Shown here piece after piece: positions 16,773 to 24,173 of a stretch of DNA of 47,268 bases; within the stretch, counting starts at the first letter, position 1, and each line of letters begins with the position of its first letter. Both the position numbers and the translations under genes were made by a program. The DNA comes from CAZIRF01 sp964541755 (lineage in GTDB: Bacteria > Spirochaetota > Spirochaetia > Treponematales > Breznakiellaceae): the NCBI GenBank assembly GCA_964541755.1, contig CAZIRF010000021.1:1-47268 (forward strand), written 5' to 3'. The notes beneath the pieces were generated by a model. It worked only from the letters and a program-made list of their open reading frames with translations, was not told where the DNA came from and ran no database searches.

Positions 16773-18053
16773 TCATACGCGCGAGTGCAGAAGGTCAATA
16801 CGCCGCATGAGTTCGAGGCAGGCGCGGCCGTTGTGATAAGCCGTCTTCCAGTTCCCGCCCTTGGCCTCGCGCAGTATCGGCTTTCCATCCCGCGTTACCG
16901 AGGCAAACCACTCACCGCCCCGACGGTCGATCTGGTAGCGGTCAACCCAAGACTGGATCGCAAAACAGGCCTCGAGGAAAGACTCGTCGCCAGAGAGCTC
17001 CCAGGCATTGAAAAAGCCCACCATGGCCTCGGCCTGGCACCACCAGACGCGTGTCGTATCCCTATGCCCCTCGTGAAACTCGTTGTCGAAACCGCCCGTC
17101 TGCGGATCAAAGCCCTCTGCCAGGGCCGCTCGCGCAATGGCCACGACGGTATCCCGGTACCTGTCCATGAGTGTGTGGTCCCCGCCGGCCTCAACAGCCA
17201 GTTCCATAGCCTCGAAAATGAGCCAACTCGCCTCGATATCATGGCCATACGAGATGATGTCGCCCCCCAACCTCTGCCACTGTTGGTCGAAATAGAGGTC
17301 AAGGTGAGCGTCCGCACCCAGTATACGCTCCGCACTTATCTCAACAAGAGCTTCAAGCGCCTCACGAACACGCAGAATATCACCCGTGAAGGCCGTTTCC
17401 AGTCGAAGGAGGTTCGAATACGCCTCCATAACATGGAGGTTCGTGTTCATGGACTTGTCGCAGTCGATGTCTTTGCCGGAGAGCTTGAGGTCCTTCGTTG
17501 CGGTCCAATCGCGGTCAACCGCCTCGCCATAGGCACCATAGTCCCGGTCTCGCACCCTTTTCTCAAGAAGATCAAATATACTGATAGCTTCTTCCCGCGC
17601 CGCCATCGCGGCAGCCCGGTTTCCCTCATCGCCAGTAGCCAGAAGGGCGAGGGCGTACTCGGAAAGACCGTAGATCGCGAAGGCTTCGCCGTAAATCTGC
17701 TTCTTTGCGACCGCCGGCGACCCGTCCCGGTTCACCGACCAGAAGACCCCCCCGTGCACGCGATCCACAAAGGCGCTCACAAGGTATTTATATGCATAAT
17801 GCGCAAATTCCAGATAATCGGGCTTCGCCAGCTGGCGGGCCGCCGCCGAGTGGGCCCAGAGGAAGCGGGATACCATAACAACGCTACGCGGGATGTCGGG
17901 ATTTGCATTGCCCTCATTGTCGATGGCACCAAAAAAGCCACCCGAAGAAAGGTCCCGGGCGTGAGTTTCCCACCAAGGAAGAATATTGGTCGAAAGCTCC
18001 CGTTCGCACCAGGAGCGGAGGATATCAAGGCGTGTATGCTGTGTATCGTTCAT
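16773..18053 (-). CDS. Cellobiose/mannobiose 2-epimerase (AGE superfamily)
   Basis: It converts the reducing-end glucose or mannose of beta-1,4-disaccharides (cellobiose, mannobiose) to its C2 epimer. The 426 aa and the (alpha/alpha)6-barrel motifs fit: YGEAFAIYGLSEYALAL, NTNLHVMEAYSNLLR, YGHDIEASWLI with a catalytic His, FDNEFHEGHRDTTRVWWCQAEA, and KTAYHNGRACLELMRRI with the second catalytic His. The start at 18053 has AGAGGAA seven bases upstream. In gut and thermophilic bacteria this enzyme feeds beta-mannobiose to a GH130 phosphorylase; no GH130 gene is in the window. Alternative: a related N-acylglucosamine 2-epimerase, but the YGHDIE and YHNGR motifs favour the disaccharide enzyme. Confidence 0.88.
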   Translation of the reverse strand: MNDTQHTRLDILRSWCERELSTNILPWWETHARDLSSGGFFGAIDNEGNANPDIPRSVVMVSRFLWAHSAAARQLAKPDYLEFAHYAYKYLVSAFVDRVHGGVFWSVNRDGSPAVAKKQIYGEAFAIYGLSEYALALLATGDEGNRAAAMAAREEAISIFDLLEKRVRDRDYGAYGEAVDRDWTATKDLKLSGKDIDCDKSMNTNLHVMEAYSNLLRLETAFTGDILRVREALEALVEISAERILGADAHLDLYFDQQWQRLGGDIISYGHDIEASWLIFEAMELAVEAGGDHTLMDRYRDTVVAIARAALAEGFDPQTGGFDNEFHEGHRDTTRVWWCQAEAMVGFFNAWELSGDESFLEACFAIQSWVDRYQIDRRGGEWFASVTRDGKPILREAKGGNWKTAYHNGRACLELMRRIDLLHSRV

Positions 18054-18102
18054 CAGTCTATTCCTCTGCTTTACAGTCTCACCATCGTGTGGCAATAAAC
18101 AC

Positions 18103-18140
18103 GAAAAAGGCGGTACCGGATAATACATCCCGGTACCGCC
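18103..18140 (-). terminator. Terminator at the end of the double-importer operon
   Basis: The minus-strand stem GGCGGTACCGG/CCGGTACCGCC (11 bp, perfect; 18140-18130 with 18119-18109), 10-base loop, then TTTTTC. It lies 37 bp after the binding-protein stop and separates the operon from the epimerase gene. Confidence 0.85.
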
Positions 18141-18176
18141 TGTCGATCACGCGGGCAGGGGCATGACGCCCAGCAA

Positions 18177-19883
18177 TTAACGCTCGGTGATTTCGATATT
18201 GTCGATTACAAAGTCACCGGCAAAGTGCCCGCCAATTTTGAGCGGGATCTTGCCGTTGGTCGAGATGTTGCGCACAACCGTCGACACACGATAGACCTTG
18301 CCGACCTCTTCAAGCTTCTGGCTCGTAAACCCGAACTTGTTGAGGGTGTCCTTGAAAATCTCGAAGGTCATGGCAGTTTCGGCATCGGTGGGGGCCTTGA
18401 GCGGCTTCACATCAAAACTGATGCGGTAGTCGCGCCAACCGGACACACCCACCTTCTCGGGGTCGGTGATGATCGCGTCGATCCACTCACCATCAACAGA
18501 ACTGTCCATCTGGACAAGGAGAGAAGTCCCGGTGATAGCCTGACTCCCGCTCACGGCACGAACCTTGACGCTCTTGTACTCGCCGTTGACCTTGAAGGCG
18601 GAAATATCCTTGTCCTCGAAGTCAACCTTGATGGGGCGGAAGGGAAGGCGCATGGGCTTTTCGGCGGGCTTGTTCGCCTCGGCGAGGAGAAGTTCGGCCT
18701 GGGAGGTCCAACCGGCGATGGCCTGTGAGGGCGAGTTGCCGGTCCAGACGATTTCGCCCAGCATGTTGTCGATCATGGGATCGAGGGCACTGGCGAGGGG
18801 GCCAAAGTACGAGGGATTCTTGGCCATTTCACGGGTTACGGGGAAGATCTCCTGCGGCCACTCGCGGCGGCCCTTCATGTCCTCTTCGTACCAGGTCTTG
18901 AGACAGATATCGATGAATTTGCCGGCCCACTTCTGCTTTTGCGAGCCCATACCGATGCCGTAGCCGTCGGTCTCGAAGACGTGGATGTTTTCCTTGGCAC
19001 CCGGCCCCTTGGGGAGGGGCACGTAGGCCATCTCGTCGCGGGTCTGGGATACGACGCTGGCGGGAAAGTACTGGCGTTCCATGAACATGGCCACCGAGCG
19101 GCGCTGGAGGCCGGTGGAGGCAATGCTGTTGTCCTGCATGTACCAGCCTTCTTTCTTTGCCTGGGCAAGAAAGTCGAGGGCTTCCATGAAACGGGGATCT
19201 TCAAAGTTGAGTTTCTGGTCGCCGTTCTTCTGGTTGATGGCAAAGGAAGATCCGTTCATGTAGATGAAGCCGCGGGTCCACCAGTTTGCAAAGCCCCAAC
19301 GGTCAATCTTGCCGCTGCCGGAGGTGTCTTTGGTAAGCTTCATGGCCAATTCGCGCAGCTTTGTCCAAGTCCACTGTCCCCTCTGGTACAGGGCGAGCGG
19401 TTGATCTTTTTCTGCAATGCCTTCCTCTTCCATGAGGCTCTTGTTGTAGATAATGATCCAGGGATGGTTGGAGGTCTGGTGCGAGGCGAGATAGTACTTG
19501 CCGTCGTACTTGAAGACCGAATCCATACCAACCTTGTTGATATAGGGGACATTGAGGTTTACGTAGCCATCAATGGCCTGGACGTACCCCTTCGTGTGGA
19601 AACGGGGGAAGTCCGCATCACGGCCGAAGACCACATCGATGGGCTCGCCGGCGGCGAGACTCGAGAGGATCTTGGACTGCCAGTTTCCCCAGTCGGAGAT
19701 GACAAACTTGACCTTGCCGCCCGTCTGCTTGGTGTATTCAGCACCGGCGCGAACCATCGGGTCGTTCTTGTTGCGCGGATTTACCGCGGGGCGGAACACC
19801 GTGATATCCGCTTCTGCGGCGAATACAGACCCTGCTACGAGGCTCGCTGCAATCAATACAACGAGTTTCTTGATTCTATTCAT
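18177..19883 (-). CDS. ABC sugar transporter substrate-binding protein with C-terminal CBM-like domain
   Basis: The signal peptide is MNRIKKLVVLIAASLVAGSVFA. Residues about 25-420 are a family 1 (CUT1) solute-binding protein: VKFVISDWGNWQSKILSSLAAGEP, IIYNKSLMEEEG, KDTSGSGKIDRWGF, FMEALDFLAQAKKEGWY. The last ~145 residues (VDFEDKDISAFKVNGEYKSV through GGHFAGDFVIDNIEITER) look like a beta-jelly-roll carbohydrate-binding domain, uncommon at this position. The start at 19883 is chosen because AAGGAGG lies 8 bases upstream; the in-frame ATG at 19889 touches that site. It is the last gene of the operon, 47 bp after a permease gene. Total 568 aa. Sugar specificity is not readable. Confidence 0.85.
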   Translation of the reverse strand: MNRIKKLVVLIAASLVAGSVFAAEADITVFRPAVNPRNKNDPMVRAGAEYTKQTGGKVKFVISDWGNWQSKILSSLAAGEPIDVVFGRDADFPRFHTKGYVQAIDGYVNLNVPYINKVGMDSVFKYDGKYYLASHQTSNHPWIIIYNKSLMEEEGIAEKDQPLALYQRGQWTWTKLRELAMKLTKDTSGSGKIDRWGFANWWTRGFIYMNGSSFAINQKNGDQKLNFEDPRFMEALDFLAQAKKEGWYMQDNSIASTGLQRRSVAMFMERQYFPASVVSQTRDEMAYVPLPKGPGAKENIHVFETDGYGIGMGSQKQKWAGKFIDICLKTWYEEDMKGRREWPQEIFPVTREMAKNPSYFGPLASALDPMIDNMLGEIVWTGNSPSQAIAGWTSQAELLLAEANKPAEKPMRLPFRPIKVDFEDKDISAFKVNGEYKSVKVRAVSGSQAITGTSLLVQMDSSVDGEWIDAIITDPEKVGVSGWRDYRISFDVKPLKAPTDAETAMTFEIFKDTLNKFGFTSQKLEEVGKVYRVSTVVRNISTNGKIPLKIGGHFAGDFVIDNIEITER

Positions 19884-19930
19884 GTACATCCTCCTTGCCA
19901 TTCATACACACCACGCCGACGGCGCGGAAA

Positions 19931-20926
19931 TCAGCCGACAATACCGCTGCGGGTAATGCTCTCTGTAAAGTAGCGCTGCGCAAAGATGTAAAGGAGCAAA
20001 ACCGGCGCTACGACGATGAAACAGGCGGCTTCGAGGATGGCGGACTGCGCCATGGCCATGTCCTCGGGCCGGATGTTCTGGGTAAGCACGCTCAGGCGCT
20101 CCTGAAGGAGGGTAACCTGAACCGACAGCGGGAAGTTCTCCGAGAAAAACATGACCGACTGATAGTAATCGTTCCAGTGCCATACTATAGAGAACAACGT
20201 AATGACGATAACGATACTACCAACATTCGGAAGCATGATCTTGAAGAAGGTCTTGAAGGGCCCGCAGCCATCCACAAGGGCAGCTTCTTCGAGTTCAATG
20301 GGCATACCGCGGAAGAACTGGCGCGCCATGAAGATGTAGAGGCCCGAGCGAATGCCCACCCCCGTCGCCGACATGAGCCAGAAAGGCCAGTTGGTATTGA
20401 GGATACGTACCGTTGGGGCGGGGTCCATGTAGAGCCCCAGGAGCTTGCTGATACCAAAGAAATCAAAGTACCGGAAGTTGACGTACAGGGGAATGATGTA
20501 GGTCTGTACCGGGACAATGATCGTGAACATGAGCAGCGAAAAGAGGATTTCACGTTCCTTGAACTTGAAACGGGCAAAACCGTATCCAACGAACAAACAG
20601 ACAAAGACCTGGATGATAACCGAGGGCACCAACATGCTTATGGTCTTCCAAATCGAAGGCAAAAAGCCGATAACCTGATTTGCAAACTTGAAGTTCTGCA
20701 GGGTAAGGTGCTTTGGTATCCAGATAACCGTAGGATCCAAGCGGTCCACGTAGTCGCTGAATGCGTTCGATGCCAAAAAGAGGACAGGGTACAAGAGAAC
20801 GTACGTCATGCCCAAAAGGAATACGAGACGGAAGATACCCGCGATGATACGCAAAGCTTGATCACCAAGCTTCTTGTCCTTCAAGGTCAAGAGGGTCTCT
20901 GCCGGTTTCTTGAGTATGTTGATCAT
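19931..20926 (-). CDS. Carbohydrate ABC transporter permease (MalG-like)
   Basis: 331 aa with six predicted membrane spans. The first is LVFLLGMTYVLLYPVLFLASNAF; later spans include IWKTISMLVPSVIIQVFVCL and the C-terminal FIVVAPVLLLYIFAQRY. The EAA loop that docks on the ATPase is EEAALVDGCGPFKTFFKIMLP (21 residues; key E, A, D, G and P positions present). The MalG-type C-terminus (...YFTESITRSGIVG) is conserved. It is the pair of the permease directly upstream (6-bp gap). Confidence 0.92.
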   Translation of the reverse strand: MINILKKPAETLLTLKDKKLGDQALRIIAGIFRLVFLLGMTYVLLYPVLFLASNAFSDYVDRLDPTVIWIPKHLTLQNFKFANQVIGFLPSIWKTISMLVPSVIIQVFVCLFVGYGFARFKFKEREILFSLLMFTIIVPVQTYIIPLYVNFRYFDFFGISKLLGLYMDPAPTVRILNTNWPFWLMSATGVGIRSGLYIFMARQFFRGMPIELEEAALVDGCGPFKTFFKIMLPNVGSIVIVITLFSIVWHWNDYYQSVMFFSENFPLSVQVTLLQERLSVLTQNIRPEDMAMAQSAILEAACFIVVAPVLLLYIFAQRYFTESITRSGIVG

Positions 20927-20932
20927 TACTGC

Positions 20933-21838
20933 CTACCCCACTATGTAGAATGCGCGTTTGGCGAGGAACTTGTTGACTATCAGGATGATGATCATGACCG
21001 CCACAAAGTAAATAAACGAAATGGTCGTCGAATACTCGAATTTCCCAAGGTTGGAGTTCTCGACAATCATGCGCATGACCATATTGGAATAGTCGGTGAA
21101 GTAGTCGATAACCGAATAGAGAATTGCCAACACGAAGGTTGGAGAGATCATGACAAAAGTGATCTTCCAGAACTTTTCCCACCCGGTGGCACCCTCGATG
21201 TCCGCTGCTTCGTACATGGAATCGGGGATACTGTGCAGAGCCGAGAGGAGCAGAAGTATCTGCACACCACACTTCCAGGTGAGGTCGAGGAGCTGGCTGA
21301 TGACGTCAGTTATCAGCTTGACAATCGGAACCGAAATACCGGCATCGACCAACATGCTCGTTATTCCGCCGGTTTGAAAGAGAAAGCTCGCCTCGCCGGA
21401 GGCAGTCGACAGGACATTCTCTTTGAGAATCGTGATGACGACACCGGAGGAGATGATAACCGGCAGGAAGAAGATTGCCCGCATGAGAGAGCGCCCCTTG
21501 AAGTCGGCCTTGAGTATGTTCGCGATAAAGAGGCTGAAGAAGACGATGATTGGCACCTGATAGAGGATATCCACCAGAGATTCAACGATATTTCGCGTAA
21601 AATTGGCATCTTTTGCAAAGGCATAAATGTAATTTTCCAAGCCCGCCCAACGCAAAGAGAGGCCATCGGCCCCCAATTCGATGGTATTGAGGGTATACCA
21701 AAAAGAGGAGACGAGCGGGATCAAGAAGAAGTACACAAATCCGATAAGCCAGGGCAATATGAATATTCGCCCCCAATTGGCCCGCATCTTCTCAAGTGTT
21801 CGCTGTGTTTTCTTTTTTCTGGTCTGTATCGTGTTCAT
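20933..21838 (-). CDS. Carbohydrate ABC transporter permease (MalF-like)
   Basis: 301 aa. A basic N-terminus (MNTIQTRKKKTQRTLEK) precedes span 1, FILPWLIGFVYFFLIPLVSS. The EAA loop reads YEAADIEGATGWEKFWKIT followed by MISP. The ATG shares one base with the stop of the DUF5696 gene (TAATG), so the two are translationally coupled. This coupling of an importer gene to the DUF5696 protein supports a shared function. Confidence 0.92.
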   Translation of the reverse strand: MNTIQTRKKKTQRTLEKMRANWGRIFILPWLIGFVYFFLIPLVSSFWYTLNTIELGADGLSLRWAGLENYIYAFAKDANFTRNIVESLVDILYQVPIIVFFSLFIANILKADFKGRSLMRAIFFLPVIISSGVVITILKENVLSTASGEASFLFQTGGITSMLVDAGISVPIVKLITDVISQLLDLTWKCGVQILLLLSALHSIPDSMYEAADIEGATGWEKFWKITFVMISPTFVLAILYSVIDYFTDYSNMVMRMIVENSNLGKFEYSTTISFIYFVAVMIIILIVNKFLAKRAFYIVG

Positions 21839-24141
21839 TACCGGACCCCTTCGGAGAGCCGGAAGGAGAGTCCCTCCAGCGTCGTACCGTCGTCGAGCTG
21901 AACGGCGACAGTTGCGTGATTGGTGTAGACGATTGTGTTGTTGGAGAAACGGGTTGTGTGCAAGCCGTCATCACGTATGTTGTGCGCGACGATGGTGGCG
22001 CCTTTCACCTTTTCCAGGACGGGCTCTACCGAAGCCCACATATCGAGTGCGTCGGCCGTCCAATCCTTGGCCAGGGTGTTCATGAAACCCTCGAGGGGGC
22101 TGTCGCGCAGGTCCTCGTGGTGCTGGGCGATGAAGAGATACGCCGGATTGGAGCCACTTTCCACGAGAGAGAGCTGATAACGCTTGCGATCCAGCTCCCG
22201 GTTGGCCGGAAGATTCGAGAAGGGAATGTAGCCCTTGAGAAGGATCTGGTAGAAGGGCACATCGTGGGTAACGATGTCCCAGGCGCTGGAACGCACCGGC
22301 AGATCGCTCACATAGCTCGTACTGCCCAAGACATGGGCCAGGGGCCGCGAAAAGAGAAGCGGCCGGGTTTCGGAAGCCTTTTCCACAAGCGCCTTGAAGT
22401 CCCGTGCGGTTTCCGTTCGGTGATAGCCCTTGTCCGAGCTGAAGTCCGACGCAACAAAATTGCCCAGGGTGTCTGGTGCGAGGCCAAAGTTATCCCAGCG
22501 CTTCATGCCCTTGAGAAAGCCCTCGAACCAGGAAGCAACCTTGTTTTTTCGCAGTATGTAATGGACACGACCGTCTGTTTTTACGGTAAATGTCGAAAGT
22601 TGGTACTCGACGACCTTGGCCGGGGCCTTGTTCATGCCCTTGCTCGCGACGATTTCGGTCATACGGGTAAGCCCGGGTTTGAAGAGACGTACGGGGTCGA
22701 GAGATCCAAAAACCGGTACTTCATGCTCATCTGCCCAGGCTAGGAACTTCTTCAAGCCCCGGCGACCGCCAAGGGCCCCGTCGGGAACCGCGCGTCCGGG
22801 ATAATCGGATTGAAGCCCCCCCTTGGTCCAGCCATCGTATTTGACAACCAGGGAATCAACACCCTGTTCAGCAAAGCCCTCGAGAATTTCGTTTGCTTCC
22901 TTGAATGGCGTGTAGGGGATGGTAACGTTTTGTGGAATGCCCATAACGGGCTTCACTTTGCGGGAAGCGCCTATAAAATTGACAAAGAGCGAAGGATCCT
23001 GCGAGAGGGTGCTCTTTGCAAAGGACTTGTTTCTCATAAGCCAGGCGCGGTAAGCGTTTGCCATGCCTACGTAATTATTCTCTTCCTCTCCAAGGAAGAG
23101 ATAGCGCACCGCAAGGCCGTCGCCCTTGAGCGGACCGGATTCAAAAATAGGGACGTCGCGAGGGGTACCGGTTTTTTCGCGGAAGGAAACGACATCGTAA
23201 TCCCTCACAATAAAACCGGTGTACGCATTGTTGTACCCGGTGCGCACGAATGCCGGTTCGGCATTGATAAGGCTGCGACCGGCACCTTCTTCGACAATGG
23301 CGAGGAAGCCGGCGTTTTCACGCGAAAGGCCAAAAACAGGCAGCATGACCGTTTCTGCTACCGTACGGCTTTGAAGGGGACGGATAATGGGATCACGCCC
23401 GTAGATGTGCCGTTCGTAAGAAGAACGAGCGCCCCTCTGGTTGAAGCCGATAAGGGCCCCCGATCCGTCGGGAACGAAGAGATAGCCGTCCTCGGCAAGG
23501 GGGGCTGCGCCAAAGAAGGGCAAGAGGGTGATGTCAATAAGCTCGATCTCCCACTCGCTGTCCAGCTCGATTTTTTCAATATCCAGACGCACGACAAACT
23601 CGCCGCCTTCTATGGTGAAATCAAGCGGAATGATAACCCCGTCACGGGTAAAGTTGTTCGTTACGCGAAAACCATTGGCTATACCCTTGACCTTGAGCCC
23701 TTTGCGCATGAGCACGTTGGTATAACTGTTGGCCGGGAAAATCGTACCGTTCTTGTCGCGGCTGCGTATTTGCATAAGGGACGGGACGGCATTCTTGAAG
23801 TAGCCCTGCGCAATCTCGTCCGACTCCCAGTCCAGGGGAGAAGAATACCAGACGTACCCGTTTGCAAGCATGCGAACGGCGACAATGCTGCGCTCTTCAT
23901 TGAAGTAGAGCTCCAACTGCTCATTCATTGCATAGCGCTTGAAGCCGCCATCGACAAGGGCGGTTTCATCCCAACGGGTCCAGGGAGCCTCTTTGGCGAT
24001 AGCCCCAAGGGGGAACAAGAAGAAGAGGGCAAGGCCGATAGCGATGGCCAGACGCCAGACGCTTCGGGAAGCCCCTCCCCGCGGCGCGGGCCGGACGGCC
24101 CGCGCCGCGGTATCAGCATACCTTGTATTGTTCGAAATCAT
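21838..24141 (-). CDS. DUF5696-type exported protein, possibly a catalytically inactive or undescribed glycosidase-like protein
   Basis: 767 aa from the ATG at 24141 (GGAGG seven bases upstream). Residues about 27-49 (VWRLAIAIGLALFFLFPLGAIA) are a signal or anchor, with the bulk outside the membrane. The N-terminal half is beta-rich (LELYFNEERSIVAVRMLANG, YVWYSSPLDWESDEIAQGYF, and LFVPDGSGALIGFNQRG). The second half has a barrel-like rhythm: EILEGFAEQGVDSLVVKYDG, WTKGGLQSDYPGRAVPDGALGG (split here), FLAWADEHEVPVFGSLDPVR. This resembles clan-type glycoside hydrolase barrels, but I cannot assign catalytic residues with confidence. Such proteins are often found beside CUT1 permeases; their role is unknown. 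It lies between the two importer modules. Confidence 0.75.
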   Translation of the reverse strand: MISNNTRYADTAARAVRPAPRGGASRSVWRLAIAIGLALFFLFPLGAIAKEAPWTRWDETALVDGGFKRYAMNEQLELYFNEERSIVAVRMLANGYVWYSSPLDWESDEIAQGYFKNAVPSLMQIRSRDKNGTIFPANSYTNVLMRKGLKVKGIANGFRVTNNFTRDGVIIPLDFTIEGGEFVVRLDIEKIELDSEWEIELIDITLLPFFGAAPLAEDGYLFVPDGSGALIGFNQRGARSSYERHIYGRDPIIRPLQSRTVAETVMLPVFGLSRENAGFLAIVEEGAGRSLINAEPAFVRTGYNNAYTGFIVRDYDVVSFREKTGTPRDVPIFESGPLKGDGLAVRYLFLGEEENNYVGMANAYRAWLMRNKSFAKSTLSQDPSLFVNFIGASRKVKPVMGIPQNVTIPYTPFKEANEILEGFAEQGVDSLVVKYDGWTKGGLQSDYPGRAVPDGALGGRRGLKKFLAWADEHEVPVFGSLDPVRLFKPGLTRMTEIVASKGMNKAPAKVVEYQLSTFTVKTDGRVHYILRKNKVASWFEGFLKGMKRWDNFGLAPDTLGNFVASDFSSDKGYHRTETARDFKALVEKASETRPLLFSRPLAHVLGSTSYVSDLPVRSSAWDIVTHDVPFYQILLKGYIPFSNLPANRELDRKRYQLSLVESGSNPAYLFIAQHHEDLRDSPLEGFMNTLAKDWTADALDMWASVEPVLEKVKGATIVAHNIRDDGLHTTRFSNNTIVYTNHATVAVQLDDGTTLEGLSFRLSEGVR
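24079..24110. repeat. Perfect 14-bp palindrome in the 5' end of the DUF5696 gene
   Basis: Arms 24079-24092 and 24097-24110 (CCGCGGCGCGGGCC and its complement) leave a 4-base loop. It encodes residues about 11-21 ahead of the membrane segment, is far more GC-rich than the flanks, and is bordered by TATCAGCAT (ATGCTGATA on the other strand), close to the recurring CTGATAG motif. Confidence 0.6.
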
Positions 24142-24173
24142 TGAAAAACCTCCGGGGGTTCGCGTTGTGACAC

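Noticed and set aside
15503..16888. Longer start for the RlmI-like gene at 16888
   Set aside because: The extra 42 residues lie over the 3' end of the epimerase gene and are not PUA-like; MEYLSVSLLPGREK at 16762 is the family start.
19895..21901. Plus-strand frame of about 670 codons opposite the permease genes
   Set aside because: The translation is an Asp/Glu/His/Arg-rich low-complexity text produced by antisense reading of hydrophobic codons.
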